From the NCBI GenBank assembly GCA_964492875.1, contig CAZBLD010000008.1, positions 1-64,000 of the forward strand: a DNA stretch of 64,000 nt. The letters are read 5' to 3'. The notes below the pieces were generated by a model, which saw only the letters and a list, made by a program, of their open reading frames with translations, was not told the origin of the DNA and made no database searches. Source of the DNA: JAPLMW01 sp964492875. Its GTDB lineage: Bacteria; Planctomycetota; Phycisphaerae; Sedimentisphaerales; UBA12454. Positions 50,099 to 57,957 of this stretch are shown one piece after another (position 1 is the first letter of the stretch; the number at the start of each line of letters is the position of its first letter). Position numbers and translations under genes: made by a program.

Positions 50099-50833
50099 TC
50101 ATTTGATTTTGCTCTGTACTCCCTGTTTCTCGTAAAAACTTTTACCAGAAGCATCCACAACATAAAGAGCTGTATATCTATCATACCAAGGTACGCTAAT
50201 TAAGTCTAAAAAAGTATTCATTTTGTGTTTTAATGCCTCTTGGTCGCAGTAAATACTTATATTATCATTAAAATACACCAATAATGCAGTATAGTCTGGT
50301 TTTTTTGTTGTTGTCATTTTTTTGCTGATTGACTTTTCTATTCGCTCATTAATATTCTGTACTATATCTTGAGTACTTTTAAGCTCATTTTCTACATTAA
50401 TTTTTTTGCCGGTTTTCTTATCCCTTCTGATTGAAACTTCACCCGTCATACTAACAGGAGAGTGTTCCAAAAAGCATTCCATTCTGGCGTGTTCTTTTTC
50501 ATCCCAATTTGCAACTGTAATCTCAATATATTTTGGGACGTCTTTTCTATCAGTTTGGACTTCAACATCATAACTTTGATTTTCGATTATAGGTTTGAAT
50601 CTTTCTTGCCTCCAATCTTCAACCTTGTTTTGAAGTAAGCGATACAAAGGGCGAAGTTCCTCATTAAATATTTTTGCAATACCTTCATGCAGAAGATTTT
50701 GCTTTTTGAGTTCTCTCCGTTCTTCGATAATAGTGCGTTTTTTCTCAAACCAACAAATAAATTCTCCTGTTGACCTTGGTTGAGAAATCTCATCTTCGCT
50801 TATACATTGCTCAAATTTTTCCATATACTTCAT
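50099..50833 (-). CDS. Hypothetical protein, 244 aa
   Basis: Unrecognised, hydrophilic, charged and AT-rich relative to its neighbours. N-terminal residues 1-90 are helical and coiled-coil-prone (KKRTIIEERRELKKQNLLHE). A beta-rich middle (DVPKYIEITVANWDEKEHAR) follows, and a C-terminal block ends in YDRYTALYVVDASGKSFYEK. No catalytic motif is evident. The ATG overlaps the stop of the upstream four-helix-bundle gene (ATGA), so the two form an accessory pair. Codon and base composition differ from trpS next door, which would fit horizontal acquisition. Confidence 0.6.
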   Translation of the reverse strand: MKYMEKFEQCISEDEISQPRSTGEFICWFEKKRTIIEERRELKKQNLLHEGIAKIFNEELRPLYRLLQNKVEDWRQERFKPIIENQSYDVEVQTDRKDVPKYIEITVANWDEKEHARMECFLEHSPVSMTGEVSIRRDKKTGKKINVENELKSTQDIVQNINERIEKSISKKMTTTKKPDYTALLVYFNDNISIYCDQEALKHKMNTFLDLISVPWYDRYTALYVVDASGKSFYEKQGVQSKIK

Positions 50834-51198
50834 TGTTCAATTTTCGACTCTCGATTGCTCTGTATAAGACCGGATAGCATTTTGCATATATTCTCAACTT
50901 CCCTTTTAAACTCATCACACTTGCTTTCCACAATAAATGCCCTGCGCTTGCATATTTCCAGGATAGGAACACATTCAAACGCAGAGCCGCGGGCAATTCT
51001 AAAAAAATTGCTCCTGTCTGCTTTATGAAATCTGCCGTTACCTTCCGCAATATTTGTCGAAATGGATAAAGCCGCCCTGTTTAGCTGGTCAGCGAGAGAA
51101 TAATTACCTCTGGGAAAAGCTTTTGTTGATTCATAGATTTCATCTGCAAAATCAACGGCTTTTCTGTAAACATCAAGATTTTCGAATAAAAACGCCAT
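50830..51198 (-). CDS. Four-helix-bundle protein (23S rRNA intervening-sequence family)
   Basis: A 122-aa all-helical protein of the IVP/four-helix-bundle family, first described in intervening sequences of spirochaete 23S rRNA but found alone in many genomes. Diagnostic blocks are FENLDVYRKAVDFADEIYES, FPRGNYSLADQLNRAALSIS, TNIAEGNGRFHKADRSNFFR and IARGSAFE. The ATG at 51198 starts at the conserved region; longer frames run back through the tRNA gene. Its function is unknown. The C-terminal residues are encoded by one copy of a 24-bp direct repeat whose other copy lies just upstream of the gene. Confidence 0.88.
   Translation of the reverse strand: MAFLFENLDVYRKAVDFADEIYESTKAFPRGNYSLADQLNRAALSISTNIAEGNGRFHKADRSNFFRIARGSAFECVPILEICKRRAFIVESKCDEFKREVENICKMLSGLIQSNRESKIEQ
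50840..50863. repeat. 24-bp direct repeat, copy 1
   Basis: ATTTTCGACTCTCGATTG followed by CTCTGT, identical to 51253-51276. This copy lies in the 3' end of the four-helix-bundle gene. Confidence 0.85.
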
Positions 51199-51252
51199 TT
51201 TTGAAAATCGACAATCGAAAATAGACCGCAATCGAGCGTTTCTCAAATTTCG

Positions 51253-51276
51253 ATTTTCGACTCTCGATTGCTCTGT
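51253..51276. repeat. 24-bp direct repeat, copy 2
   Basis: Exact copy of 50840-50863, in the leader between tRNA-Arg(CCG) and the four-helix-bundle gene. The two copies are in the same orientation, 413 bases apart. Confidence 0.85.
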
Positions 51277-51307
51277 TTTAAATCCCGCTTGTATCGGGAT
51301 TAAAAAA

Positions 51308-51381
51308 CGTCCCCGGCGGGACTCGAACCTGCAACCTCTGGCTTCGGAGGCCAACGCTCTATCCAATTGAGCTACGGGGAC
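51308..51381 (-). tRNA. tRNA-Arg (anticodon CCG)
   Basis: The minus strand folds as a cloverleaf. The acceptor GTCCCCG pairs with CGGGGAC. The D arm lies around AGCTCAATTGGATAGAGC. The anticodon stem-loop has CCG in CTCCGAA, and the T arm is GCAGGTTCGAGTCCCGC. CCA is not encoded. Confidence 0.95.
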
Positions 51382-51558
51382 TTATATAAATAATTCAAAA
51401 ATCAAAATTGAGGAAACAAAGCTATTGTCTCACTGAAAACCGAAATTGTCCAGAAATTTCACGACACAAATAATAAGGTAAAAACTGTTGAAATTACACG
51501 ACAAGCTATGCAGAATATGCAAATCCACTAACGGACAAGAATTATAAACGGAGACAAA

Positions 51559-51690
51559 ATGGAAAACCATCGTATCAGCAAAATTAAGAAGAAACGACAA
51601 AGCGGCTTTCGAAAAAGAATGAGAACCAAAAGCGGCAGAAATATCCTCAGCAGAAAAAGACGACTGGGAAGGTCACTGAAGATGAGATAG
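51559..51690 (+). CDS. rpmH: 50S ribosomal protein L34
   Basis: A 43-aa very basic protein, MENHRISKIKKKRQSGFRKR continuing MRTKSGRNILSRKRRLGRS, ending LKMR. The SGFRxRMxTKSGRxILSRKRxxGR core matches L34 of the large ribosomal subunit. The N-terminus departs from the usual MKRTYQPS. GGAG lies seven bases before the ATG. It sits alone between two divergently oriented tRNA-Arg genes. The usual neighbour rnpA does not follow. Confidence 0.9.
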   Translation: MENHRISKIKKKRQSGFRKRMRTKSGRNILSRKRRLGRSLKMR

Positions 51691-51761
51691 AATTAAAAAT
51701 CCGAAACACGAAATCCGCTGTAGCCAAAGGTTACGTCATCAGGTTGCGGTTGCAAGGCTCG

Positions 51762-51828
51762 TTTCGTTTATCGTCTTATGTCTTACGATAACCGCAGCCG
51801 TAACGAGTAGCGCAACCGATAAACGAAA
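51762..51828. repeat. Long inverted repeat containing dispersed repeat copy 2
   Basis: TTTCGTTTATCG (51762-51773) and CGATAAACGAAA (51817-51828) are perfectly complementary. Between them, 51788-51818 contains the reverse complement of the GGTTGCGCT.CTCGTTACGG word found after valS. Confidence 0.7.
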
Positions 51829-51841
51829 TTCGTGGTTAATC

Positions 51842-51940
51842 CCGCCCCTATTTGCACAATTGAGCCGAAGATAAAGAACGTTTTGAAGATACCAGTATCT
51901 CTGAATTTCCTATCCGCTACCACAATGCAAATAGGTGCGG
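51842..51940. repeat. CACCTATTTGCA-type inverted-end element, copy D
   Basis: CCGCCCCTATTTGCA (51842-51856) pairs with TGCAAATAGGTGCGG (51926-51940) with one mismatch. The right end continues CCACAATGCAAATAGGTG exactly as copy B. Length is 99 bp. It abuts the 3' end of tRNA-Arg(CCT). Confidence 0.75.
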
Positions 51941-51943
51941 AAC

Positions 51944-52017
51944 TGCGCCCGGCAGGATTCGAACCTGCGACCTTCGGTTTAGGAAACCGACGCTCTATCC
52001 TACTGAGCTACGAGCGC
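51944..52017 (-). tRNA. tRNA-Arg (anticodon CCT)
   Basis: The minus strand folds as a cloverleaf. The acceptor GCGCTCG pairs with CGGGCGC (one G-U), the anticodon loop is TTCCTAA with CCT, and the T arm is GCAGGTTCGAATCCTGC. CCA is not encoded. Confidence 0.95.
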
Positions 52018-52123
52018 TTAAAAACCTATCTTACCATAATTTACAGGCTAAAAATCAATATTTCAAGCCTTTACTGCATAAAACCTTAAACAAGCTTTAA
52101 CAAAAAATTGTTCCAAATTTTTC

Positions 52124-52154
52124 GTTACCTGTAGCCCAAACCATCCACTAATTA
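52124..52154 (+). promoter_or_regulatory. Predicted ECF-type promoter of the sigma operon
   Basis: GTTACC (52124-52129), 15 nt, then CCACTAATTA (52145-52154). The same words with the same spacing lie at 53514-53544 before the TolC-like gene. The GTTACC element resembles ECF -35 (GGAAC/GTAACC-like) boxes. Confidence 0.6.
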
Positions 52155-52225
52155 TTTGAAAACAGGCTGGATAACGGCCTGCGGAAGCGGTTTACAAACA
52201 GGGGTTTGCGTCTTATAATGGCTCT

Positions 52226-52789
52226 GTGGAAAATTCAGATTGGGATGATATTCAGGCTTGTTTAGGCGGCGACGAGACGGCATACGAGCGGCTTATCCGC
52301 AGGCATCAGGAGCAAATAACAAGACTTATGTGGCGATTCAGCAGGGACAGCACCGTATGCGAAAGACTCGTTCAGGACACCTTTGTCGAGGCATATTTGA
52401 GCCTGAAAAGCTACAAGGCGAAGGGACCTTTTGGTGCCTGGCTTAAAAAAATCGCAACCCGTGCAGGATACCGATTCTGGAAAGAACGGGACAAGGCAAA
52501 AGAGCTGCTGTCATTAGATGATATCGATTTTGCCATGCAAGATAACCAGAAAGAAATTGAGCCGGGCAAAGCTGCTGAGATTTTGCACACCTTACTTGCC
52601 CGATTGAATAGAGCAGACCGACTGGTATTGACTCTTATGTACTTTGAGGACTGCACAACCAAGGAAATTGCTGAAAGAATGGGCTGGACAGGCGCAGCGG
52701 TGAAAATGAGAGCTTTGCGAGCCCGAAAAAAAATAAAAAAAATAACTGAAAAAGAAAAAATTTTGGAGAAATTGGAATGGATGCAATAA
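52226..52789 (+). CDS. ECF-family RNA polymerase sigma factor (CnrH-like context)
   Basis: A 187-aa extracytoplasmic-function sigma factor. Sigma-2 reads YERLIRRHQEQITRLMWRFS and VQDTFVEAYLSLKSYKAKGP followed by FGAWLKKIATRAGYRFWKE. Sigma-4 reads RLVLTLMYFEDCTTKEIAER and MGWTGAAVKMRALRARKKI. The start is GTG at 52226; no in-frame ATG is available upstream. It is followed with a 13-base overlap by a small single-helix membrane protein and then a metal-sensor-like protein, the arrangement of anti-sigma-controlled ECF systems such as CnrHYX. It probably activates its own promoter and that of the efflux genes. Confidence 0.9.
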   Translation: MENSDWDDIQACLGGDETAYERLIRRHQEQITRLMWRFSRDSTVCERLVQDTFVEAYLSLKSYKAKGPFGAWLKKIATRAGYRFWKERDKAKELLSLDDIDFAMQDNQKEIEPGKAAEILHTLLARLNRADRLVLTLMYFEDCTTKEIAERMGWTGAAVKMRALRARKKIKKITEKEKILEKLEWMQ

Positions 52790-53040
52790 AGATTATCGAA
52801 AAATTAGCCAAAGCAGCACAAAAAGAGACGCCGCCAAAGGTGGACGTCCGTAAAACAGTAATGCTCGAAATAGGCATTCTGCAGCAGGAAAGTGCGAGCT
52901 TTTTGCCCTTTGAGTGGTTCGCAGGGATATCGGCTGTCGCTGCCTCAATCGTGATGTTTCTGTCATTTTATGCCTGGCGATATATAGCTGACCCATTTGT
53001 TCAACTATTCGTACCCTTCCAGGAGATATTGCCATGGTAA
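52777..53040 (+). CDS. Small membrane anti-sigma-like protein (CnrY analogue)
   Basis: An 87-aa protein with a cytoplasmic N-terminal ~43 residues (IIEKLAKAAQKETPPKVDVR), one membrane helix (WFAGISAVAASIVMFLSFYA) and a short periplasmic end. Size, topology and position directly after the ECF sigma gene fit an anti-sigma factor that holds the sigma at the membrane. There is no zinc-binding HxxxCxxC motif. It overlaps the sigma gene and, by seven bases, the next gene. The assignment rests on context more than sequence. Confidence 0.6.
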   Translation: MDAIKIIEKLAKAAQKETPPKVDVRKTVMLEIGILQQESASFLPFEWFAGISAVAASIVMFLSFYAWRYIADPFVQLFVPFQEILPW

Positions 53041-53459
53041 CCAACACAGAAGAAAATGCCTTAAAACATTACAGGCATCAACGAATGCTTCTATGGATTG
53101 TCTGCGCCGGCATCATCCTGGCTTCAGGCATCGTCATCGGAGCAGGCGGAACCATCCTATTGGTAAAGCATAGAGTAATCTGGATAAGCCATCCGCATAA
53201 AGACGCTGCTGACATCACAAAAGAAATAAGTGAAAAATACGGGTTGGACCAGCAACAAACAAAACAGGTAGAGGAAATCATTACCAAGGCATTTGAGCAA
53301 AAAAAATTATACGACGAAGAAATGGATAAAAAACGTGAGGCCGATACTCAAATAATGATTGCAGAAATGAAGGAGGTACTTAAACCGGAGCAGTTTGAAC
53401 GCTGGAACAAGGATTTTCAAACTATGAGAGAAAAATTCAAGAGTCGATTTAAAAAATAA
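53034..53459 (+). CDS. Periplasmic metal-sensor-like protein (Spy/CnrX/ZraP fold)
   Basis: A 141-aa protein with one N-terminal membrane helix (~18-44) and a helical periplasmic domain. The domain contains LDQQQTKQVEEI and LKPEQFERW, variants of the LTxxQ motif of the Spy/CpxP/ZraP/CnrX group. His residues just after the membrane (HRV, HPHKD) and the Met-rich MIAEMKEV could bind metal. By analogy with CnrX it would sense metal or envelope stress and relieve the anti-sigma. GGAG precedes the ATG; it is the third gene of the sigma operon. Confidence 0.7.
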   Translation: MVTNTEENALKHYRHQRMLLWIVCAGIILASGIVIGAGGTILLVKHRVIWISHPHKDAADITKEISEKYGLDQQQTKQVEEIITKAFEQKKLYDEEMDKKREADTQIMIAEMKEVLKPEQFERWNKDFQTMREKFKSRFKK

Positions 53460-53513
53460 ACGAACAAATCTCTTAAAAAACTGGCAAAAAACCAAAAAAA
53501 CCGTACTTTTTGT

Positions 53514-53544
53514 GTTACCAAATCACGTTTCCACCCACTAATTA
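53514..53544 (+). promoter_or_regulatory. Predicted ECF-type promoter of the TolC-MacAB operon
   Basis: GTTACC (53514-53519), 15 nt, CCACTAATTA (53535-53544); identical words and spacing to those before the sigma gene. It lies 46 bases upstream of the TolC-like start. Confidence 0.6.
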
Positions 53545-53589
53545 AATGGCAGTAAATGGTCGAAGTAACTATGTAAACGCAATAAAAAA

Positions 53590-55521
53590 ATGAAAAACAA
53601 CTTTCATAAGTTATTTAAACACAAGCAGTTAAAAGAGGTTCATTTTCTTCTTTTGTCGGTGTTACTGTCCGCTCTTACACTACAGGTTGGCTGCGGGCCA
53701 GCCAACTACCGCAAAGACATGGACAAGGTTGCTGCAAAAATCATCTCTCAAAAACAACTCGAAGCAACGGGAAAAACAAGCCCATTCAGTATTGAAAGAC
53801 CCAGCGACATCCTGAGAAGAAGACTGCTGGCAGACCAGAATCTGCCAATTTCAGGACAGGCTTCACTGGGTACCGACAAACTGACGCCGATAAAACACTG
53901 GCCTGAGAAAAACTACCCAGTTGCAATTTCAGGAGGAAATACTGCTGAAATAAACGAAGTCAATAAACCGTTGACAATCACACTTATTCAGGCATTGCAG
54001 ATAGGAGCTCACAACAGTTTCGACTACCAGACTCAGAAAGAGGAAGTCTTTAAGTCAGCGTTAGACCTTGAGCTGGAACGCCACGCATTCAGAAATACAT
54101 TTGTGGGGCAGGTACAAAGTCTTCTGAGTACGGACACAACCGGCGACAGAGCCGTCAGCGGAACCGTAACAAGCGGCGATTTCGGCGTCAGCAGAAAACT
54201 CGAATCCGGCGCAGAATTGACCACCTCACTGGCAATCGACCTGGCAAATTTACTTACTTTAGGCGGGGCATCTTCTGTGGGACTTGCAGGAGATGCAAGC
54301 ATTTCGATACCGTTATTAAGAGGCTCGGGTAAATATATAGTCGCCGAGCCTTTGACCCAAGCTGAAAGAAATGTAGTATATGCAATCTGGAACTTTGAAA
54401 GATTTAAAAAAGAATTCGCCGTAGATACGGCAAGTAAATACCTGTCTGTTCTTCAACAGTTAGACTCAATCAAGAACAGCGAAGCTGATTATCGCAGCCG
54501 AATAGAATCTGCCCGAAGAAGCAGGAGTCTGGCTGACGCAGGGAGAATTAAGGAAATTGAGGTTGACCAGGCTATTCAGAATGAATTAAGCGCCAGACAG
54601 AGATGGATAACCGCGACTCAATCATACAAGAGACAGCTTGATTCGTTTAAGACCTTTCTCAGTCTGCCGCCGGATGCCAGTATCGAACTGGATCCGAATG
54701 AACTTAAGGCTCTGGTAACACCAATGAAACATCTCATCGACCAAACCATCGAAGAAAATAACCTGCCTGACAGCAACCAGACTCCCGCAGCCGGTGAGCT
54801 TGTCGAACTACTTGAGCCGGATTACAAAAATGCAGGCCCCTACGAAATGCAAGAAGCTCTGGCCATAAAACTGGCTTTCAATAACCGCTATGATTTAAAA
54901 GTAGCTGACGGCAAAGTCTATGATACCCAGAGGGCAGTCGTTGTTGCCGCAGATGCATTAGGAGCGGAACTTACCTTCCTGGGTTCAGCCAATATCGGTT
55001 CAAGAAGAAGCAAAGTCAGCGACGCCACTTCTGACAATGCCAGATTCGTAGCCAACAGGGGAGTTTATTCGGCATTATTAACTCTTGACCTGCCGCTCGA
55101 CAGAACAAAGGAAAGCATCGATTACAGAAATAGTTTCATTGACCTTGAACGAGCCGTCAGAGACATCCAAACGCTGGAAGATAAAATAAAAACAGAGGTC
55201 AGAAACGCTCTACGGGATTTGCTCGAGGCAAGGGAAAATATGTACATACAGGCAAAGGCCGTATTTGTGGCACAAAAACGAGTTAGAAGCGTTAATATGT
55301 TCCTTGAAGCAGGCAGAGCACAAACACGAGACCTTCTCGAAGCACAGGATGCTCTGCTGGCAGCACAGAACTCGCTGACAGCTGCGGTCGTCAATTATCG
55401 GACAGCAGAACTTGCTATCCAGCGGGATACAGGCGTACTGGAGGTAGATGAAAAAGGGTTATGGAAAGAATACTTGCCCGGAGGAAAACAAAATGTCAAA
55501 GAAGAAAATATATATAATTAG
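53590..55521 (+). CDS. TolC-like outer-membrane efflux lipoprotein
   Basis: Outer-membrane channel of a tripartite exporter, 643 aa. The N-terminal segment LLLSVLLSALTLQVGC forms a lipobox ending at Cys ~36, so it is lipid-anchored. Long alpha-helical repeats in two halves (for example RSRSLADAGRIKEIEVDQAI and FLEAGRAQTRDLLEAQDALL) are typical of OEP proteins, with beta-strand segments between. It overlaps the MacA-like adaptor gene by 29 bases and is preceded by a predicted ECF promoter. At 54793-54807 it contains a word identical to the trpS repeat. Confidence 0.9.
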   Translation: MKNNFHKLFKHKQLKEVHFLLLSVLLSALTLQVGCGPANYRKDMDKVAAKIISQKQLEATGKTSPFSIERPSDILRRRLLADQNLPISGQASLGTDKLTPIKHWPEKNYPVAISGGNTAEINEVNKPLTITLIQALQIGAHNSFDYQTQKEEVFKSALDLELERHAFRNTFVGQVQSLLSTDTTGDRAVSGTVTSGDFGVSRKLESGAELTTSLAIDLANLLTLGGASSVGLAGDASISIPLLRGSGKYIVAEPLTQAERNVVYAIWNFERFKKEFAVDTASKYLSVLQQLDSIKNSEADYRSRIESARRSRSLADAGRIKEIEVDQAIQNELSARQRWITATQSYKRQLDSFKTFLSLPPDASIELDPNELKALVTPMKHLIDQTIEENNLPDSNQTPAAGELVELLEPDYKNAGPYEMQEALAIKLAFNNRYDLKVADGKVYDTQRAVVVAADALGAELTFLGSANIGSRRSKVSDATSDNARFVANRGVYSALLTLDLPLDRTKESIDYRNSFIDLERAVRDIQTLEDKIKTEVRNALRDLLEARENMYIQAKAVFVAQKRVRSVNMFLEAGRAQTRDLLEAQDALLAAQNSLTAAVVNYRTAELAIQRDTGVLEVDEKGLWKEYLPGGKQNVKEENIYN

Positions 55522-57268
55522 TCTTGCCGTAATCATACCGGCAACAGTTTTTTTGTCGGGATTGCTTCTGAAAAGTAATGGCGACAATAAATTCGACGGA
55601 CCAGTATATCAGGTTAAACGCGGCGACCTGACTATAAGCATTGTCGAATCAGGCACTATCAAGGCAAGAGACCAAACAATTATCAAAAATGAAGTCGAGG
55701 GCAGAACCTCTATTGTATCCATCATACCCGAAGGAACGCGGGTTAAAAAAGGCGACCTGCTTGTCGAACTTGACGTCAGCACTCTGGAAGACCAGAAAAT
55801 CGACCAGGATATAAGAGTCCAGAATGCAGAGGCGGCATATATTGGCACAAAAGAGAACCTGGCAGTCGTAGAAAACCAGGCAAAAAGCGATGTCGATTTG
55901 GCAAAACTTACTTTGGAATTTGCCCAGCAGGACCTTGAGAAATACATACGGGGTGAACACCCATACGAACTCGACAAGGCAAATGCAGATATTACACTCG
56001 CCGAGGAAGAACTGGCCAAGGCAACTGATACTTTTATGTGGTCGCAGAAGCTTTACGACCAAAACTATATCTCAAAAACGGAACTACAGGGAGATAAACT
56101 TTCAAAAGACAAAACACAACTGGATGTTGAGATGGCAAAAAAAAGCAAGGACCTGCTTACCGATTATACCTACAAACGCAATCTGGCCAAGTTGCAAAGC
56201 GACGTCAATCAGGCCGAAATGGCAATGGAGCGGACCGAACGCAAAGCCAATGCCGATATCATTCAGGCTCAGGCTGAACTAAAAGCAAAAGAATCCGAAT
56301 TTGAACGCCAAAAGGATAAGCTGGCAAAAGTCGAAGACCAGATAAAGAAGACAAAAGTCTATGCCCCTGCTGACGGCCTGGTTATCTATGCCACGAGCGC
56401 AAAAACCGGCTGGCGAGGCTCCGCTGAACCGCTCGACGTCGGAAGAGAGGTACAGGAAAGAGAGGAGTTAATCTATCTGCCGACCGGTAATTCATCGGAT
56501 GCTGAAGTTATGGTTCACGAATCGCACCTCAAAAAAATTACCATCGGTATGCCGGCAATTGTTACAGTGGATGCTCTGGCCGGAAAGACTTTCTACGGCA
56601 CAGTTCAACAAATTGCACCTCTGCCGGACGCACGAAGTATGTGGATGAACCCGGACCTAAAGGTTTATACCACTAAAGTATCTATTGACGGCAACGACCC
56701 GATGCTGAGAACAGGAATGAGCTGCCAGGCGGAAATAATCGTCCAGCAATACAAGGATGCTCTTTATATTCCTCTCCAGGCGGTCGTACGTGTCGGGGCG
56801 GAACCTACTGTTTATGTCAAAGCCGGAAATTCACTTCAACCAAGACAGGTTAAGGTCGGCCTTGACAACAATAAGGTAATTCATATCACCGAAGGTCTTA
56901 AGGAAGGAGAGATTGTTCTGCTGAATCCGCCATTTAAATCGACCGTGGCAGGTTCACAAAACCGCAGTCTATCTGAACAAGGCAGCCAGGAAAATACGGC
57001 CAGTTTGCAGGAAAAAATCTCCCAGGGTCTGAAAAATGTGGAAATAAATCGAACATCAGCAGAGCCTAACCAACAGATTAATATCGAACTGCCGGACGTG
57101 GAAAAAATGAAAAAACAGTTCGAGAATCTTACCCCAGAGCAGCGGGAAGAAATGCGAAAAAAATTTGAGCAAATGTCACCCGAAGAAAGAGAAAAATTAC
57201 GTCAAGCGCGCGACCCAAACAGGCCGCAAGGCTCCAGAAAACGGGACACAGGGGAGCAAAGACAATAA
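55493..57268 (+). CDS. MacA-like periplasmic adaptor (HlyD family) with LTxxQ-like tail
   Basis: Membrane fusion protein, 591 aa from the ATG at 55493 behind GGAGG. A membrane anchor (IYIISLAVIIPATVFLSGLL) is followed by lipoyl half-domains (GTIKARDQTIIKNEVEGRTS; KVYAPADGLVIYATSAKTG). A coiled-coil hairpin with YDQNYISKTELQGDKLSKDK and a beta-barrel domain follow. Unusually, the last ~45 residues contain LTPEQREEMRKKF and MSPEEREKLRQA, resembling the LTxxQ motifs of Spy-type periplasmic proteins. It works with the next two gene products (MacB) and the TolC-like channel. Confidence 0.9.
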   Translation: MSKKKIYIISLAVIIPATVFLSGLLLKSNGDNKFDGPVYQVKRGDLTISIVESGTIKARDQTIIKNEVEGRTSIVSIIPEGTRVKKGDLLVELDVSTLEDQKIDQDIRVQNAEAAYIGTKENLAVVENQAKSDVDLAKLTLEFAQQDLEKYIRGEHPYELDKANADITLAEEELAKATDTFMWSQKLYDQNYISKTELQGDKLSKDKTQLDVEMAKKSKDLLTDYTYKRNLAKLQSDVNQAEMAMERTERKANADIIQAQAELKAKESEFERQKDKLAKVEDQIKKTKVYAPADGLVIYATSAKTGWRGSAEPLDVGREVQEREELIYLPTGNSSDAEVMVHESHLKKITIGMPAIVTVDALAGKTFYGTVQQIAPLPDARSMWMNPDLKVYTTKVSIDGNDPMLRTGMSCQAEIIVQQYKDALYIPLQAVVRVGAEPTVYVKAGNSLQPRQVKVGLDNNKVIHITEGLKEGEIVLLNPPFKSTVAGSQNRSLSEQGSQENTASLQEKISQGLKNVEINRTSAEPNQQINIELPDVEKMKKQFENLTPEQREEMRKKFEQMSPEEREKLRQARDPNRPQGSRKRDTGEQRQ

Positions 57269-57271
57269 ACA

Positions 57272-57952
57272 ATGGATATCGTAAGATTCAACAATATTCA
57301 CAAAATATACAAGATGGGCGTTCAGGAAGTAAAAGCCCTTAACGGCATAAGTGTATCATTCCAGAAGGGAAGTTTCTGGGCCATTATGGGGCCCAGCGGC
57401 TCAGGGAAAAGCACGATGATGAATATACTCGGCTGTCTTGACCGTCCTACCTGTGGGCAATATTTTCTTGAGGAAAAAGATGTAAGTATACTCAGCGATG
57501 ATTCGCTGAGCGATATCCGACTTAGATACGTAGGGTTTATCTTTCAAAGTTTTAATCTGATTCCACAGTTGACTGTTCAGAAAAATATTGAGCTGCCGCT
57601 TTACTATCTCGGCTGGAACGCACACAAAAGCTCTGAAAGGGCCAGAGAACTTGCCGCAAAGGTCGGACTGGAGGAAAGACTCAACCATCGGCCTGCAGAA
57701 CTTTCAGGCGGACAGATGCAGAGAGTCGCCATCGCACGGGCACTGGCCGCAGAACCGCATATCATCCTCGCTGATGAACCAACGGGCAATCTGGACAGCC
57801 ATACAGGAAATCAGATTATGGAGCTGCTGGCAGAACTTAACCGCCAAGGTTCAACTATCATTATGATAACGCATGAATCCGACATAGCCGCTTATGCCAG
57901 AAACCGGCTGCATATGAAAGACGGTCTGGTCGAAAGTATTGAGGAAAATTAA
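57272..57952 (+). CDS. MacB-type ABC transporter ATP-binding protein
   Basis: Nucleotide-binding subunit (226 aa) of a MacAB/LolCDE-like exporter. Walker A is IMGPSGSGKSTMMNILG, the signature is LSGGQMQRVAIARALAAEP, and Walker B is IILADEPTGNLDS. The FtsE/LolD-like insertion IRLRYVGFIFQSFNLIPQLT is typical. It starts three bases after the adaptor gene and is followed five bases later by its permease. In many species MacB is one fused protein; here it is split into two genes. Confidence 0.95.
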   Translation: MDIVRFNNIHKIYKMGVQEVKALNGISVSFQKGSFWAIMGPSGSGKSTMMNILGCLDRPTCGQYFLEEKDVSILSDDSLSDIRLRYVGFIFQSFNLIPQLTVQKNIELPLYYLGWNAHKSSERARELAAKVGLEERLNHRPAELSGGQMQRVAIARALAAEPHIILADEPTGNLDSHTGNQIMELLAELNRQGSTIIMITHESDIAAYARNRLHMKDGLVESIEEN

Positions 57953-57957
57953 CAATT

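Noticed and set aside
51199..51366. N-terminal extension of the four-helix-bundle protein
   Set aside because: The extension would be translated through tRNA-Arg(CCG); family similarity starts at the ATG 51198.
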